Shown piece by piece: positions 57,296 to 63,292 of a stretch of 63,292 nucleotides of DNA. Below the pieces are notes generated by a model, which saw only the letters and a program-made list of their open reading frames with translations, was not told where the DNA came from and made no database searches. Within the stretch, counting starts at the first letter, position 1. Every line of letters starts with the position of its first letter. This stretch comes from Sphingopyxis sp. GTDB lineage: Bacteria > Pseudomonadota > Alphaproteobacteria > Sphingomonadales > Sphingomonadaceae. Both the position numbers and the translations under genes were made by a program. Location of the stretch: positions 1-63,292 of the forward strand of contig NZ_JAIBES010000035.1 in the NCBI RefSeq assembly GCF_019459305.1. The letters are read 5' to 3'.

Positions 57296-57368
57296 CGGCC
57301 TCCGACCGATCGTGAGCGCTACATGAAATGCGCGCAGGTAATCGGTCAGGTTGCAAGGAAGATCACTG

Positions 57369-57695
57369 ATGTCTGATGGAAGATGCTGGACTGCTCTAGT
57401 TACTTTCGAACGGGGAGAAGCTTCGCAAGATATCCTCCCAGAAGAAGCCCGGGGCGCGTGCGGATGGATGGGTGCCGTCGCTCCCGATGAAGATACGACT
57501 TGCACGCAATTGGTGATGGATTTGGAGCTTCTTGAAGTGCGGGATCTAGAAATCTCCGACCTGCAGGAGGTTTTCGAGATTGATGAGTTCAAAAATCTCG
57601 ACGATCACCTTGCTGAAAACTTCCAAGTCGTAGAGCTAGGCAAGATGACGGTTTGGGGAAGCATCCACTGTTATATTGGCGACGGTCAAGTCTGA
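57369..57695 (+). CDS. Acidic small protein of different base use, unknown
   Basis: A 108-aa strongly acidic protein (MSDGRCWTALVTFERGEASQDILPEEARGACGWMGAVAPDEDTTCTQLVMDLELLEVRDLEISDLQEVF...). Codon use is clearly less GC-biased than in neighbours (many AGA, GAT, TTC, CTA codons), which suggests recent transfer. The size and acidity recall immunity proteins, but no cognate toxin is nearby and no family is recognised. Confidence 0.55.
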   Translation: MSDGRCWTALVTFERGEASQDILPEEARGACGWMGAVAPDEDTTCTQLVMDLELLEVRDLEISDLQEVFEIDEFKNLDDHLAENFQVVELGKMTVWGSIHCYIGDGQV

Positions 57696-57740
57696 CGGCT
57701 GATCGGCCGCTTCCCTCTCCCAAAGCTGACTTTCTATCTT

Positions 57741-57770
57741 CGTCATGCCGGACTTGATCCGGGATCCGAG
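57741..57770. repeat. Half-copy of the GATCCGGGATCC repeat (family R4)
   Basis: cgtcatgccggacttgatccgggatccgag matches one arm of the palindrome at 53674-53740; the other arm is missing. It lies against the 3' end of the next gene. Confidence 0.6.
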
Positions 57771-57778
57771 GTGTTCGC

Positions 57779-58708
57779 CTACTTCTTCAACCCAATTTCG
57801 CGCAGCCGCTCTTGCAAATACTCGTCCGCCGTAATCGACGTCGGATACAGGTTCGGATGCGCGTCATCGATGCAGCTCTCCAGCGTCTCGATCGGATAGT
57901 CCGAGCGGAAGTGCAGGAAGAAGGGCATCGAATAGCGCGCCACGCTCGCGCGGCCCGCGTCGGGGTTGCGGACGCGGTGGGTGGTTGAGGGGAGCTTGTT
58001 GTTGGTCAGCCGTTGCAGCATGTCGCCGACATTGACCGCCATTGCACCTCGCGGCGGGCTGACCGGGAGCCAGCTGCCGTCCTTGTCGAGGATTTCGAGC
58101 CCAGCTTCTTCAGCGCCCAAGAGCAGCGTGATCGTGTTGATGTCCTCATGCGCCTCGGCGCGGATGCCTTTTGCGGGCGATTCGACCGGCGGATAGTGGA
58201 GCAGGCGCATTACGCTGTTGCCGTCGAGTACCGTTTCGTCGAAGAAATCGGGTGCGAGGCCAAGGTAGCGCGCGATGCCCGACAGCAATTGGCCGCCGAC
58301 GCGGTCGAATTCGGCGAAGAGCTTGTCGTAAACGGCGCGAAAGCCCTCGACCTCGGCGGGCCAGACATTGTTCGGCTGCTGCGCGGCGAGGCGGTGCCCC
58401 GCGGGCAGGTCGCGGCCGACGTGCCAGAATTCCTTGAGGTCGACTTCCTTGGCGCCCTTGGCGATCTCGGTCCCGAACGGGGTGTAACCGCGCGCGCCGC
58501 CGCCGCCGGGGATGTGATAGGCGCGCTTGACCTCCTCGGGCAGCGCAAAGAAATCCTTTGCCTTCGCCCAGGCGTCGTCGATCAGCGCGGGGTCGATGCC
58601 ATGATCGGTGATCATCGCGAAGCCGAAGCGTTCAAACGACGCGCCAAAGTGCTTGGCGAACTGGTCGGCGGGCAGCGCCATCGAAATGGTCGGAACGGCG
58701 GCGGTCAT
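57779..58708 (-). CDS. Isopenicillin N synthase-like 2OG-Fe(II) oxygenase
   Basis: A 309-aa protein of the plant-type/IPNS oxygenase group: N-terminal DIOX_N-like part (FERFGFAMITDHGIDPALID), the H-x-D in RAEAHEDINTITLLLG, distal His in STTHRVRNP and the RxS substrate motif (RASVARYSMPFF). The substrate is unknown. The ATG at 58708 is taken rather than a TTG four codons earlier. Confidence 0.87.
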   Translation of the reverse strand: MTAAVPTISMALPADQFAKHFGASFERFGFAMITDHGIDPALIDDAWAKAKDFFALPEEVKRAYHIPGGGGARGYTPFGTEIAKGAKEVDLKEFWHVGRDLPAGHRLAAQQPNNVWPAEVEGFRAVYDKLFAEFDRVGGQLLSGIARYLGLAPDFFDETVLDGNSVMRLLHYPPVESPAKGIRAEAHEDINTITLLLGAEEAGLEILDKDGSWLPVSPPRGAMAVNVGDMLQRLTNNKLPSTTHRVRNPDAGRASVARYSMPFFLHFRSDYPIETLESCIDDAHPNLYPTSITADEYLQERLREIGLKK

Positions 58709-58832
58709 ATCATCATCCAATTTGGGGCGGCGCTTGGTTGGCCGCGACTCTGTTTCCGCATGTAGGAGTGTCGGCCGGGCAGGGAAAGAGGCTCGCTCTT
58801 TTCAAACCATCGATGCTTGCTAAGAGAGCCAC

Positions 58833-59258
58833 ATGGCAAAATCATATTGGCTGATGAAATCCGAACCCGACGCCTATCCGTGGGAGCAGCTGGTGCGCGA
58901 AGGCACCGGCATGTGGGATGGGGTGCGCAACCACACCGCCAAGCTGAACCTGAAAGCGATGCAGGTTGGCGACGAGGCGCTGTTTTATCACAGCAATATC
59001 GGCAAGGAATGCGTCGGGATCATGCGCGTCACGGAAACCGCGTTCCCCGATCCGACCGCCGACGAAGGGTCGCCGTGGGTCGTGGTGCGCGTGGCGCCGG
59101 TGCGCGCGCTGAAGCATCCGGTGTCGCTGGCGGCGATCAAGGCCGATCCGAAACTCGCCGACATGGATTTGATCCGCCAGTCGCGACTGTCCGTCGGGCG
59201 CGTAACGCCGGATGAGTGGAAGCATATTTTGAAGAAGTCGGAGAGGGCGGAGGGTTAA
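58833..59258 (+). CDS. EVE domain protein
   Basis: A 141-aa EVE-domain protein (PUA-like): YWLMKSEPDAYPWEQLVREGTGMWDGVRNHTAKLNLKAMQVGDEALFYHSNIGKECVGIMRV. EVE domains bind modified bases in DNA or RNA. A standalone copy like this is common in proteobacteria. No modification enzyme is next to it. Confidence 0.92.
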   Translation: MAKSYWLMKSEPDAYPWEQLVREGTGMWDGVRNHTAKLNLKAMQVGDEALFYHSNIGKECVGIMRVTETAFPDPTADEGSPWVVVRVAPVRALKHPVSLAAIKADPKLADMDLIRQSRLSVGRVTPDEWKHILKKSERAEG

Positions 59259-59266
59259 ACCCTGTC

Positions 59267-59350
59267 GTCATCGCGAGCGAAGCGAAGCAATCTAGGGGCG
59301 GCCTTGCGCCGCTCTGGATTGCCGCATCGCCTGCGGCTCGTCGCAATGAC
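59267..59350. repeat. GTCATCGCGAG-type inverted repeat (family R1)
   Basis: gtcatcgcgagcgaagcgaagcaatcta faces gattgccgcatcgcctgcggctcgtcgcaatgac. It lies between convergent genes. Confidence 0.75.
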
Positions 59351-59369
59351 TGCGGATTGATACGATCGA

Positions 59370-59693
59370 TTAGCGCAGCTTCACCTGCAAATGCTTCGCC
59401 ACCGACGGGTGCAGCGGGTCGACGAACTCGCACCCATAGCTGTTGCCGTCGGCACGGCGGACGACCGCCTCGAGAGGCTGCAACCCCGGCAGGTTGACCC
59501 AAATATGCTTGCCGATCTGCGGGCGGAAAAAGGTCACCATTCGAAATCCGGTCGATGACAGGTCGAACAATTCGACATCAAAGGGGTTCAGTCCCGGTTC
59601 GCGATAGCGCGCGCGCCCCTTCACCGGAGCGCGCTCGGCGCGGCGGCCGGTGACGGCGGGTCGTTTGGTTTCGATGACGAAATTGCCCAACAC
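59370..59693 (-). CDS. PilZ domain protein, probable c-di-GMP receptor
   Basis: A 107-aa PilZ protein: the RxxxR part is in ERAPVKGRARYR and the D/NxSxxG motif is DLSSTGFRM, both needed for c-di-GMP binding. The C-terminal strand VVRRADGNSYGCEFVDPL completes the barrel. No enzymatic domain. It may read c-di-GMP from the GGDEF-EAL protein at 48-50 kb. Confidence 0.88.
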   Translation of the reverse strand: MLGNFVIETKRPAVTGRRAERAPVKGRARYREPGLNPFDVELFDLSSTGFRMVTFFRPQIGKHIWVNLPGLQPLEAVVRRADGNSYGCEFVDPLHPSVAKHLQVKLR

Positions 59694-59781
59694 TGCTTTG
59701 GTCCCAGTTCTTATATGGTCATTCCCACGCTTTTAGCGTGCCGGTGGTTACCTCGAAGTGAAGAGACATGGTGAATTTCGC

Positions 59782-60372
59782 CTACATCGGCGGGGTGTCT
59801 CCGACCGTCATCAACTGGCCGGGAAAGGGGGCGGCGAGCGCCACCGCGTCGCGCCATTCTCCGCTGAGCCAGGTGGCATGCTGGTCGGGGTGCAGGATCA
59901 CCGGCATTGCATGCGGCTGATAGCGACCGACCAGCCGGTTGGGGTCGGTGGCAAGCATCGCAAAACACGGCCAATCCTCGCCCTCGCGGTGAATCCCGGC
60001 AAAGGCGAAGATTGGGAGCGACGGCACCGAAAACCAATGCTGGCGCCGCGCACCCTCCGGCCCCGACCATATGGAAAAGGCGGTGGCGGGGATCAGGCAG
60101 CGCAGTTCGGCATGGCGCAGCGTCCCGATCCAGAACGGGCTTTGCAGGTTGCGGACGTGGGTTACGGGGCGATCTCCGCGCGGCGGTGGCGGCACGCCCC
60201 ACAGTTTCGGGCGCAGAAAACGGCGCGCGCCGCCGCGACCGTCGCTGACGACCACCGGTGCGGGGCGGCCGGGGGCGACATAATCGCCGGTCCACGGATC
60301 GTCGCCCGCGTCGGCGGCGAACGCCGTGGCGATTGCGGCCGCGGGGGCGTCGAGACGGTAGATGCCGGTCAT
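59782..60372 (-). CDS. SRAP-fold (YedK/HMCES-like) protein lacking catalytic residues
   Basis: A 196-aa protein with the SRAP layout: N-terminal strand, VAPGRPAPVV, RFLRPKLWGV, LRCLIPATAFSIWS, IFAFAGIHREGEDW, ATDPN and PHAMPVILHPDQ. Active SRAP proteins begin MCGR; here the start is MTGIYRL, so Cys2 is Thr. The Glu of the FYEW-type box is Ile101 and the Asn of the NAR block is absent. Only the HxMPVIL histidine (H154) is kept. The fold is probably intact but the abasic-site crosslinking activity is unlikely. Confidence 0.75.
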   Translation of the reverse strand: MTGIYRLDAPAAAIATAFAADAGDDPWTGDYVAPGRPAPVVVSDGRGGARRFLRPKLWGVPPPPRGDRPVTHVRNLQSPFWIGTLRHAELRCLIPATAFSIWSGPEGARRQHWFSVPSLPIFAFAGIHREGEDWPCFAMLATDPNRLVGRYQPHAMPVILHPDQHATWLSGEWRDAVALAAPFPGQLMTVGDTPPM

Positions 60373-60423
60373 CGCACCGCGATCGCGATGCGCCAAGCGT
60401 CTGTCAATTGGCGGTTCGTGTGG

Positions 60424-60597
60424 CTATTTGTCCCACGGCGATTTTTGTGCATTTTCAGAGCGTTGGTCTTCGCGCGCGACGTCGACGGCGCGGTCGGCGA
60501 CGACCATCACCCCGGCGCCCATCATGCTGCAGCCGACAAAGCCCATGATGCTAAGGCAGCCGAGCCCCATCAACACCGATTTCACGATTTCGCCCAT
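60424..60597 (-). CDS. 57-aa small membrane or lipoprotein-like protein
   Basis: An ORF that starts with ATG at 60597 and ends with TAG at 60424. The product starts MGEIVKSVLMGLGCLSIMGF, continues VGCSMMGAGVMVVADRAVDV and ends QKSPWDK. GGAG is 6 nt upstream of the ATG. The N-terminal half is one hydrophobic segment with G/S spacing and two Cys (C14, C23), so it is either membrane-inserted or a divergent lipoprotein. It lies upstream of the SRAP gene, 51 nt apart. No family recognised. Confidence 0.6.
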   Translation of the reverse strand: MGEIVKSVLMGLGCLSIMGFVGCSMMGAGVMVVADRAVDVAREDQRSENAQKSPWDK

Positions 60598-60654
60598 TTA
60601 TAGCTCCGCTCGCTTGTCGCGGATGACCCTAGCGCCCGACTGTAAATATGCCGT

Positions 60655-61056
60655 TTACTCTGCGCCGCGCACCCGTCCGCGCCCGGCTTTGACGCTGCTG
60701 CGGGCCTTCTTGCTGTCGACGCGGCGCGCCTTTGCGGCCTTGCTCGGCTTGGTCTTGATGCGGCGTTCGGGGCGAACCAGCGCGGCATCGATCAGCGCCG
60801 ACAGACGCTCGCGCGCATCGGCGCGGTTGCCTTCCTGGGTTCGGTACCGCCGTGCCAGGATGACCAGTTCGCCATCGGTGGTCATCCGGCTGCCCGCGAG
60901 CGTTTTCAATCGGCTGAACGCATCGGGAGTAAGCCCCAACGCATAGACGTTGACGCGCAGCTGGCACGCGGTCGCGACCTTGTTCACATTCTGCCCGCCC
61001 GGCCCGGTGCCGGCGAGAAACTTCTCCGAAATCGCGCTTTCCGGAATGTCAGCCAC
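60655..61056 (-). CDS. arfB: Peptidyl-tRNA hydrolase ArfB
   Basis: A 133-aa ArfB/YaeJ-type release factor: SEKFLAGTGPGGQNVNKVATACQLRV carries the GGQ motif, and the basic C-terminal tail (RRIKTKPSKAAKARRVDSKKARSSVKAGRGRVRG) inserts into the mRNA channel of stalled ribosomes. GTG at 61056 overlaps the pseudouridine synthase gene by 8 nt. Confidence 0.93.
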   Translation of the reverse strand: MADIPESAISEKFLAGTGPGGQNVNKVATACQLRVNVYALGLTPDAFSRLKTLAGSRMTTDGELVILARRYRTQEGNRADARERLSALIDAALVRPERRIKTKPSKAAKARRVDSKKARSSVKAGRGRVRGAE

Positions 61057-61732
61057 GGGTCGGGGCGGCTCCCTCCGGCGCGGTAAAGCCCAGCGCGATG
61101 AAGCTGTCGGGAAAGGGCGCTTCGGCGAATACTGACGGCTTGACGTCACGTTTTACCACCAGCCGTTCGGCGTGGAGCAAGGTGCGGGTCTTGGTGCCGC
61201 CGCGCCCGTAAACCGGATCACCGACCAGTGCGAAGCCGAGCCCTTCGAGCGCATGGACGCGGATCTGGTGCGTGCGGCCGGTTTCGGGGCGAAAGCGCAG
61301 CAAACTCCGCTCGCCCAAGACCGCCAGCTTTTCCCAATGCGAAATCGACGGCTTGCCTTTCGGGTCGCCGACCATGCGCCAGCCCTCCTCGGCGGTTGAT
61401 ACCTTGCTCAGCGGCAGGTTGATCGTGCCGCTGTCGGCCTCCGGCACACCATCGACGATCGCCAGATATTGTTTTTCGACCTCGCGGTCCTCGAATGCGC
61501 GGGTGAAGCGACCATGCGCCTTGGGATTGCGCGCCAACAGCAGGCAGCCCGACGTGTCGCGGTCGAGCCGGTGGACCGCGAGCGGCCAGCGCTTGAAACC
61601 GAATTTGAGCAAGTCGAGATGATTCTCAAGGCTGATGCTGCCGTCGCGCGGGGCGTCGACGGGCAAGCCAGCGGGCTTGTCGATAACAAGGGCCTCGCCA
61701 TCGAGGAACAGGACACGGTCTGAAAGGAGCAT
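61049..61732 (-). CDS. RluA-family RNA pseudouridine synthase
   Basis: A 227-aa RluA-type enzyme with the catalytic block HRLDRDTSGCLLLA (Asp), the PETGRTHQIRVH motif and the GDPVYG loop. No S4 domain. Target could be rRNA or tRNA; not decidable. Overlaps arfB, so translation of both is linked. Confidence 0.93.
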   Translation of the reverse strand: MLLSDRVLFLDGEALVIDKPAGLPVDAPRDGSISLENHLDLLKFGFKRWPLAVHRLDRDTSGCLLLARNPKAHGRFTRAFEDREVEKQYLAIVDGVPEADSGTINLPLSKVSTAEEGWRMVGDPKGKPSISHWEKLAVLGERSLLRFRPETGRTHQIRVHALEGLGFALVGDPVYGRGGTKTRTLLHAERLVVKRDVKPSVFAEAPFPDSFIALGFTAPEGAAPTRG

Positions 61733-61756
61733 GTCGCGCTATAGGCGGGCTGGCGT

Positions 61757-62563
61757 TCAGTCGAAAGCGTAAACGTCCATCGCAAGCAGGCCATAGGTCG
61801 TGCTGTGGTGCAGCCGCTCGGCGCGGAGCGGCGTCCCACTCGCGCCCATCGCGACGTACAGCGGCAGGACATGGTCTGGGGTCGGGTGGTTGTTGGTGCC
61901 GTGCGGGGCGCGTTCGACGCTATGCAGGACGTCGTCGACCGCGCCCCCCGCCATGCGATAGGCGATCCAGTCGGTGAAGCCGGTGACCCACGACGCTGCG
62001 GGCGCGTCGATCGGCAGGCGCGCCGAGAATAGCGCGCGGAGATTGTGCGTGATGCTGCCCGACCCGATGATCAGCACGCGGTCGTCGCGCAGCGGGGTCA
62101 GCGCCTGACCGAGCGCGAAATGCCATTCAGGCGAGGCGTTCGACGCGATCGACAGCTGGACGACCGGAATGTCAGCGTTGGGGTAGATCAGCGACAGCGG
62201 CACCCACGCGCCATGGTCGAGCCCGCGGTCGGGGTCGGCGGTGACGGTCAGCCCTCGCTCCGCGAGCAGTCCGAAAATGCGCTGGGCCAGCGCCGGATCG
62301 CCCGGCGCGGGATAGCGCATTGCGAACAGTTCGTCGGGGAAGCCGCCGAAGTCGTGAATCGTCCGCGGGGCGGGCGAGGTAGTGACCGTCGCCTTGCCGC
62401 CCTGATACGCCGCATCATGATGCGCCGACACGACCAGGATCGCGTGCGGGCGCGGCAAGACAAGACCCAGCCCGGCGAGGAAATCCCGCGCCGGGCTGGG
62501 CTCGAGCGCCATCATCGGTGAGCCATGTGAAAGGAACAAGCTCGGCAGACGGCGCGTCGACAT
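61757..62563 (-). CDS. LigB/YgiD-type extradiol dioxygenase
   Basis: A 268-aa protein of the class III extradiol dioxygenase family: FLSHGSPMMALE, VVSAHHDAAYQGG, DHGAWVPLSLIYP and GSGSITHNLRAL. These hold the metal-binding His residues. YgiD/DODA relatives open catechol-type rings such as 4,5-DOPA; the natural substrate here is unknown. Stop lies 1 nt after that of the next gene's start region, in an operon-like order with azoR. Confidence 0.9.
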   Translation of the reverse strand: MSTRRLPSLFLSHGSPMMALEPSPARDFLAGLGLVLPRPHAILVVSAHHDAAYQGGKATVTTSPAPRTIHDFGGFPDELFAMRYPAPGDPALAQRIFGLLAERGLTVTADPDRGLDHGAWVPLSLIYPNADIPVVQLSIASNASPEWHFALGQALTPLRDDRVLIIGSGSITHNLRALFSARLPIDAPAASWVTGFTDWIAYRMAGGAVDDVLHSVERAPHGTNNHPTPDHVLPLYVAMGASGTPLRAERLHHSTTYGLLAMDVYAFD

Positions 62564-62564
62564 C

Positions 62565-63161
62565 TCAGGCGGCCTGCTTCAGTTCTTCGATGGCAGAAGC
62601 CGCACGGCTCACTGCATCGCCGTCCATCATCTGCTGGCCCGCCTCGATGACGGTCACATCGGTGATCCCGACGAAGCCGAGCACATGACGCAGATAACCG
62701 GTCGCGAAATCATAGTCGCTGCCGACCGGCACACCGCCCGATGCGACGACCAGATACGCCTTTTTGCCCGTCAGTAGCCCTTCGGGGCCGGTTTCGGTGT
62801 AGCGGAAGGTGCGGCGGGCGCGGGCGATCTGGTCGATCCATGCCTTGAGCGCAGCCGGGATAGCGAAGTTATAGACCGGGACGCCGATGACGATCGTGTC
62901 AGCGGCTTCGAGTTCGGCGATCAGCTCGTCCGAATGGGCGAGCACGGCGCGCTGGTCGTCGCTGCGGTCGGCGTCGTCGGTGAAATTGGCGCCGACCCAG
63001 CTTTCGGTAAGCAGCGCGGGCGGGGTGAGCGCCAGGTCGCGACGGGTGACGGCGCTGCCATAGCCCTGTTCGACGAGGCGGGTGACAAGCTGGTCGGCGA
63101 GCTGGCGGGTGGTCGAGCCGCTGTGGCGGGCCGAGGCGTCGATGCGAAGAATATGGGACAT
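62565..63161 (-). CDS. azoR: FMN-dependent NADH-azoreductase
   Basis: A 198-aa flavodoxin-like reductase of the AzoR family: HILRIDASARHSGSTTRQLADQL (FMN phosphate loop), ADTIVIGVPVYNFAIPAALKAWIDQIARARRTFRYTETGPEGLL and ASGGVP. It reduces azo dyes and quinones with NADH. ATG at 63161. First of a probable azoR-LigB-type unit. Confidence 0.93.
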   Translation of the reverse strand: MSHILRIDASARHSGSTTRQLADQLVTRLVEQGYGSAVTRRDLALTPPALLTESWVGANFTDDADRSDDQRAVLAHSDELIAELEAADTIVIGVPVYNFAIPAALKAWIDQIARARRTFRYTETGPEGLLTGKKAYLVVASGGVPVGSDYDFATGYLRHVLGFVGITDVTVIEAGQQMMDGDAVSRAASAIEELKQAA

Positions 63162-63258
63162 ATGATGACTCCTTTGATTTGCTTTGGACTTGAAGGGGGA
63201 GAGGAGGTGCCGCGAGCCGGGGGAAAACTAGCGGCACCAGGGTGGAGCGCCCCCGCAC

Positions 63259-63275
63259 GGGGGGGGGGGGGGGGG
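63259..63275. other. Run of 17 G near the end of the window
   Basis: A G17 run followed by gggcccagggggg at the end. It does not look like natural sequence and is probably a contig-end or two-colour sequencing artefact. Confidence 0.7.
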
Positions 63276-63292
63276 CGGGCCCAGGGGGGTGG

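Noticed and set aside
59726..59740. Small hairpin CACGCT-TTT-AGCGTG between PilZ and SRAP genes
   Set aside because: Only six pairs and no T-tract, so neither a terminator nor an operator can be claimed.

Overview
The window is 63.3 kb of GC-rich alphaproteobacterial chromosome. The gene set (crtZ carotenoid hydroxylase, TonB receptor, scoAB, sdhCDA without an adjacent sdhB, the bamD-recN-ligA order, a globin-like soluble chemotaxis receptor) and the many short inverted intergenic repeats suggest a sphingomonad, probably near Sphingopyxis. That assignment is inference; there is no rRNA or other decisive marker. The 3' edge is a run of 17 G, probably a contig-end artefact.

Layout. 0.2-1.1 kb: an ArsR/AHSA1 pair with a twin operator. 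1.3-8.5 kb: cyclophilin, then the tightly coupled set bamD-recN-2OG oxygenase-GNAT-ABM-ligA. 8.6-14.7 kb: sterol-desaturase-like hydroxylase, a metal-uptake set (DUF2946, TonB receptor, PepSY protein) and phhA. 14.7-20.2 kb: prmA, an SDR, a soluble chemoreceptor, and divergent lrp/ald sharing a palindrome. 20.7-23.9 kb: sdhCDA, followed not by sdhB but by a damaged parDE module. 24-28.5 kb: DUF167, quinone oxidoreductase, and leuC-(periplasmic metallo-hydrolase)-leuD. 28.6-35.4 kb: crtZ, GST, epimerase, serine hydrolase, and the operon scoA-small protein-acid phosphatase lipoprotein-scoB with 1-nt overlaps, under a divergent LysR gene. 36.5-42.3 kb: HAD, DUF2855, VIT transporter, an intact Phd/PIN toxin-antitoxin pair with a perfect palindromic operator, HbpS-like, SMP-30 and 2OG genes. 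42.4-52.2 kb: aldehyde dehydrogenase, folB with a pteridine-reductase-like SDR, DUF1285-NUDIX-cca, a GGDEF-EAL protein and parC. 52.3-63.2 kb: acyltransferase, M20 peptidase, lipid enzymes, EVE, PilZ, a SRAP homologue lacking catalytic residues, an unlisted 57-aa gene, arfB-rluA, LigB-type dioxygenase and azoreductase.

Most of the window is housekeeping and catabolic. No complete phage, IS element, CRISPR array, tRNA or rRNA was seen. The points most worth follow-up are the SRAP protein without Cys2, the broken parDE next to an incomplete sdh operon, the extra genes inside leuCD and scoAB, and the 2OG oxygenase coupled to recN and ligA.
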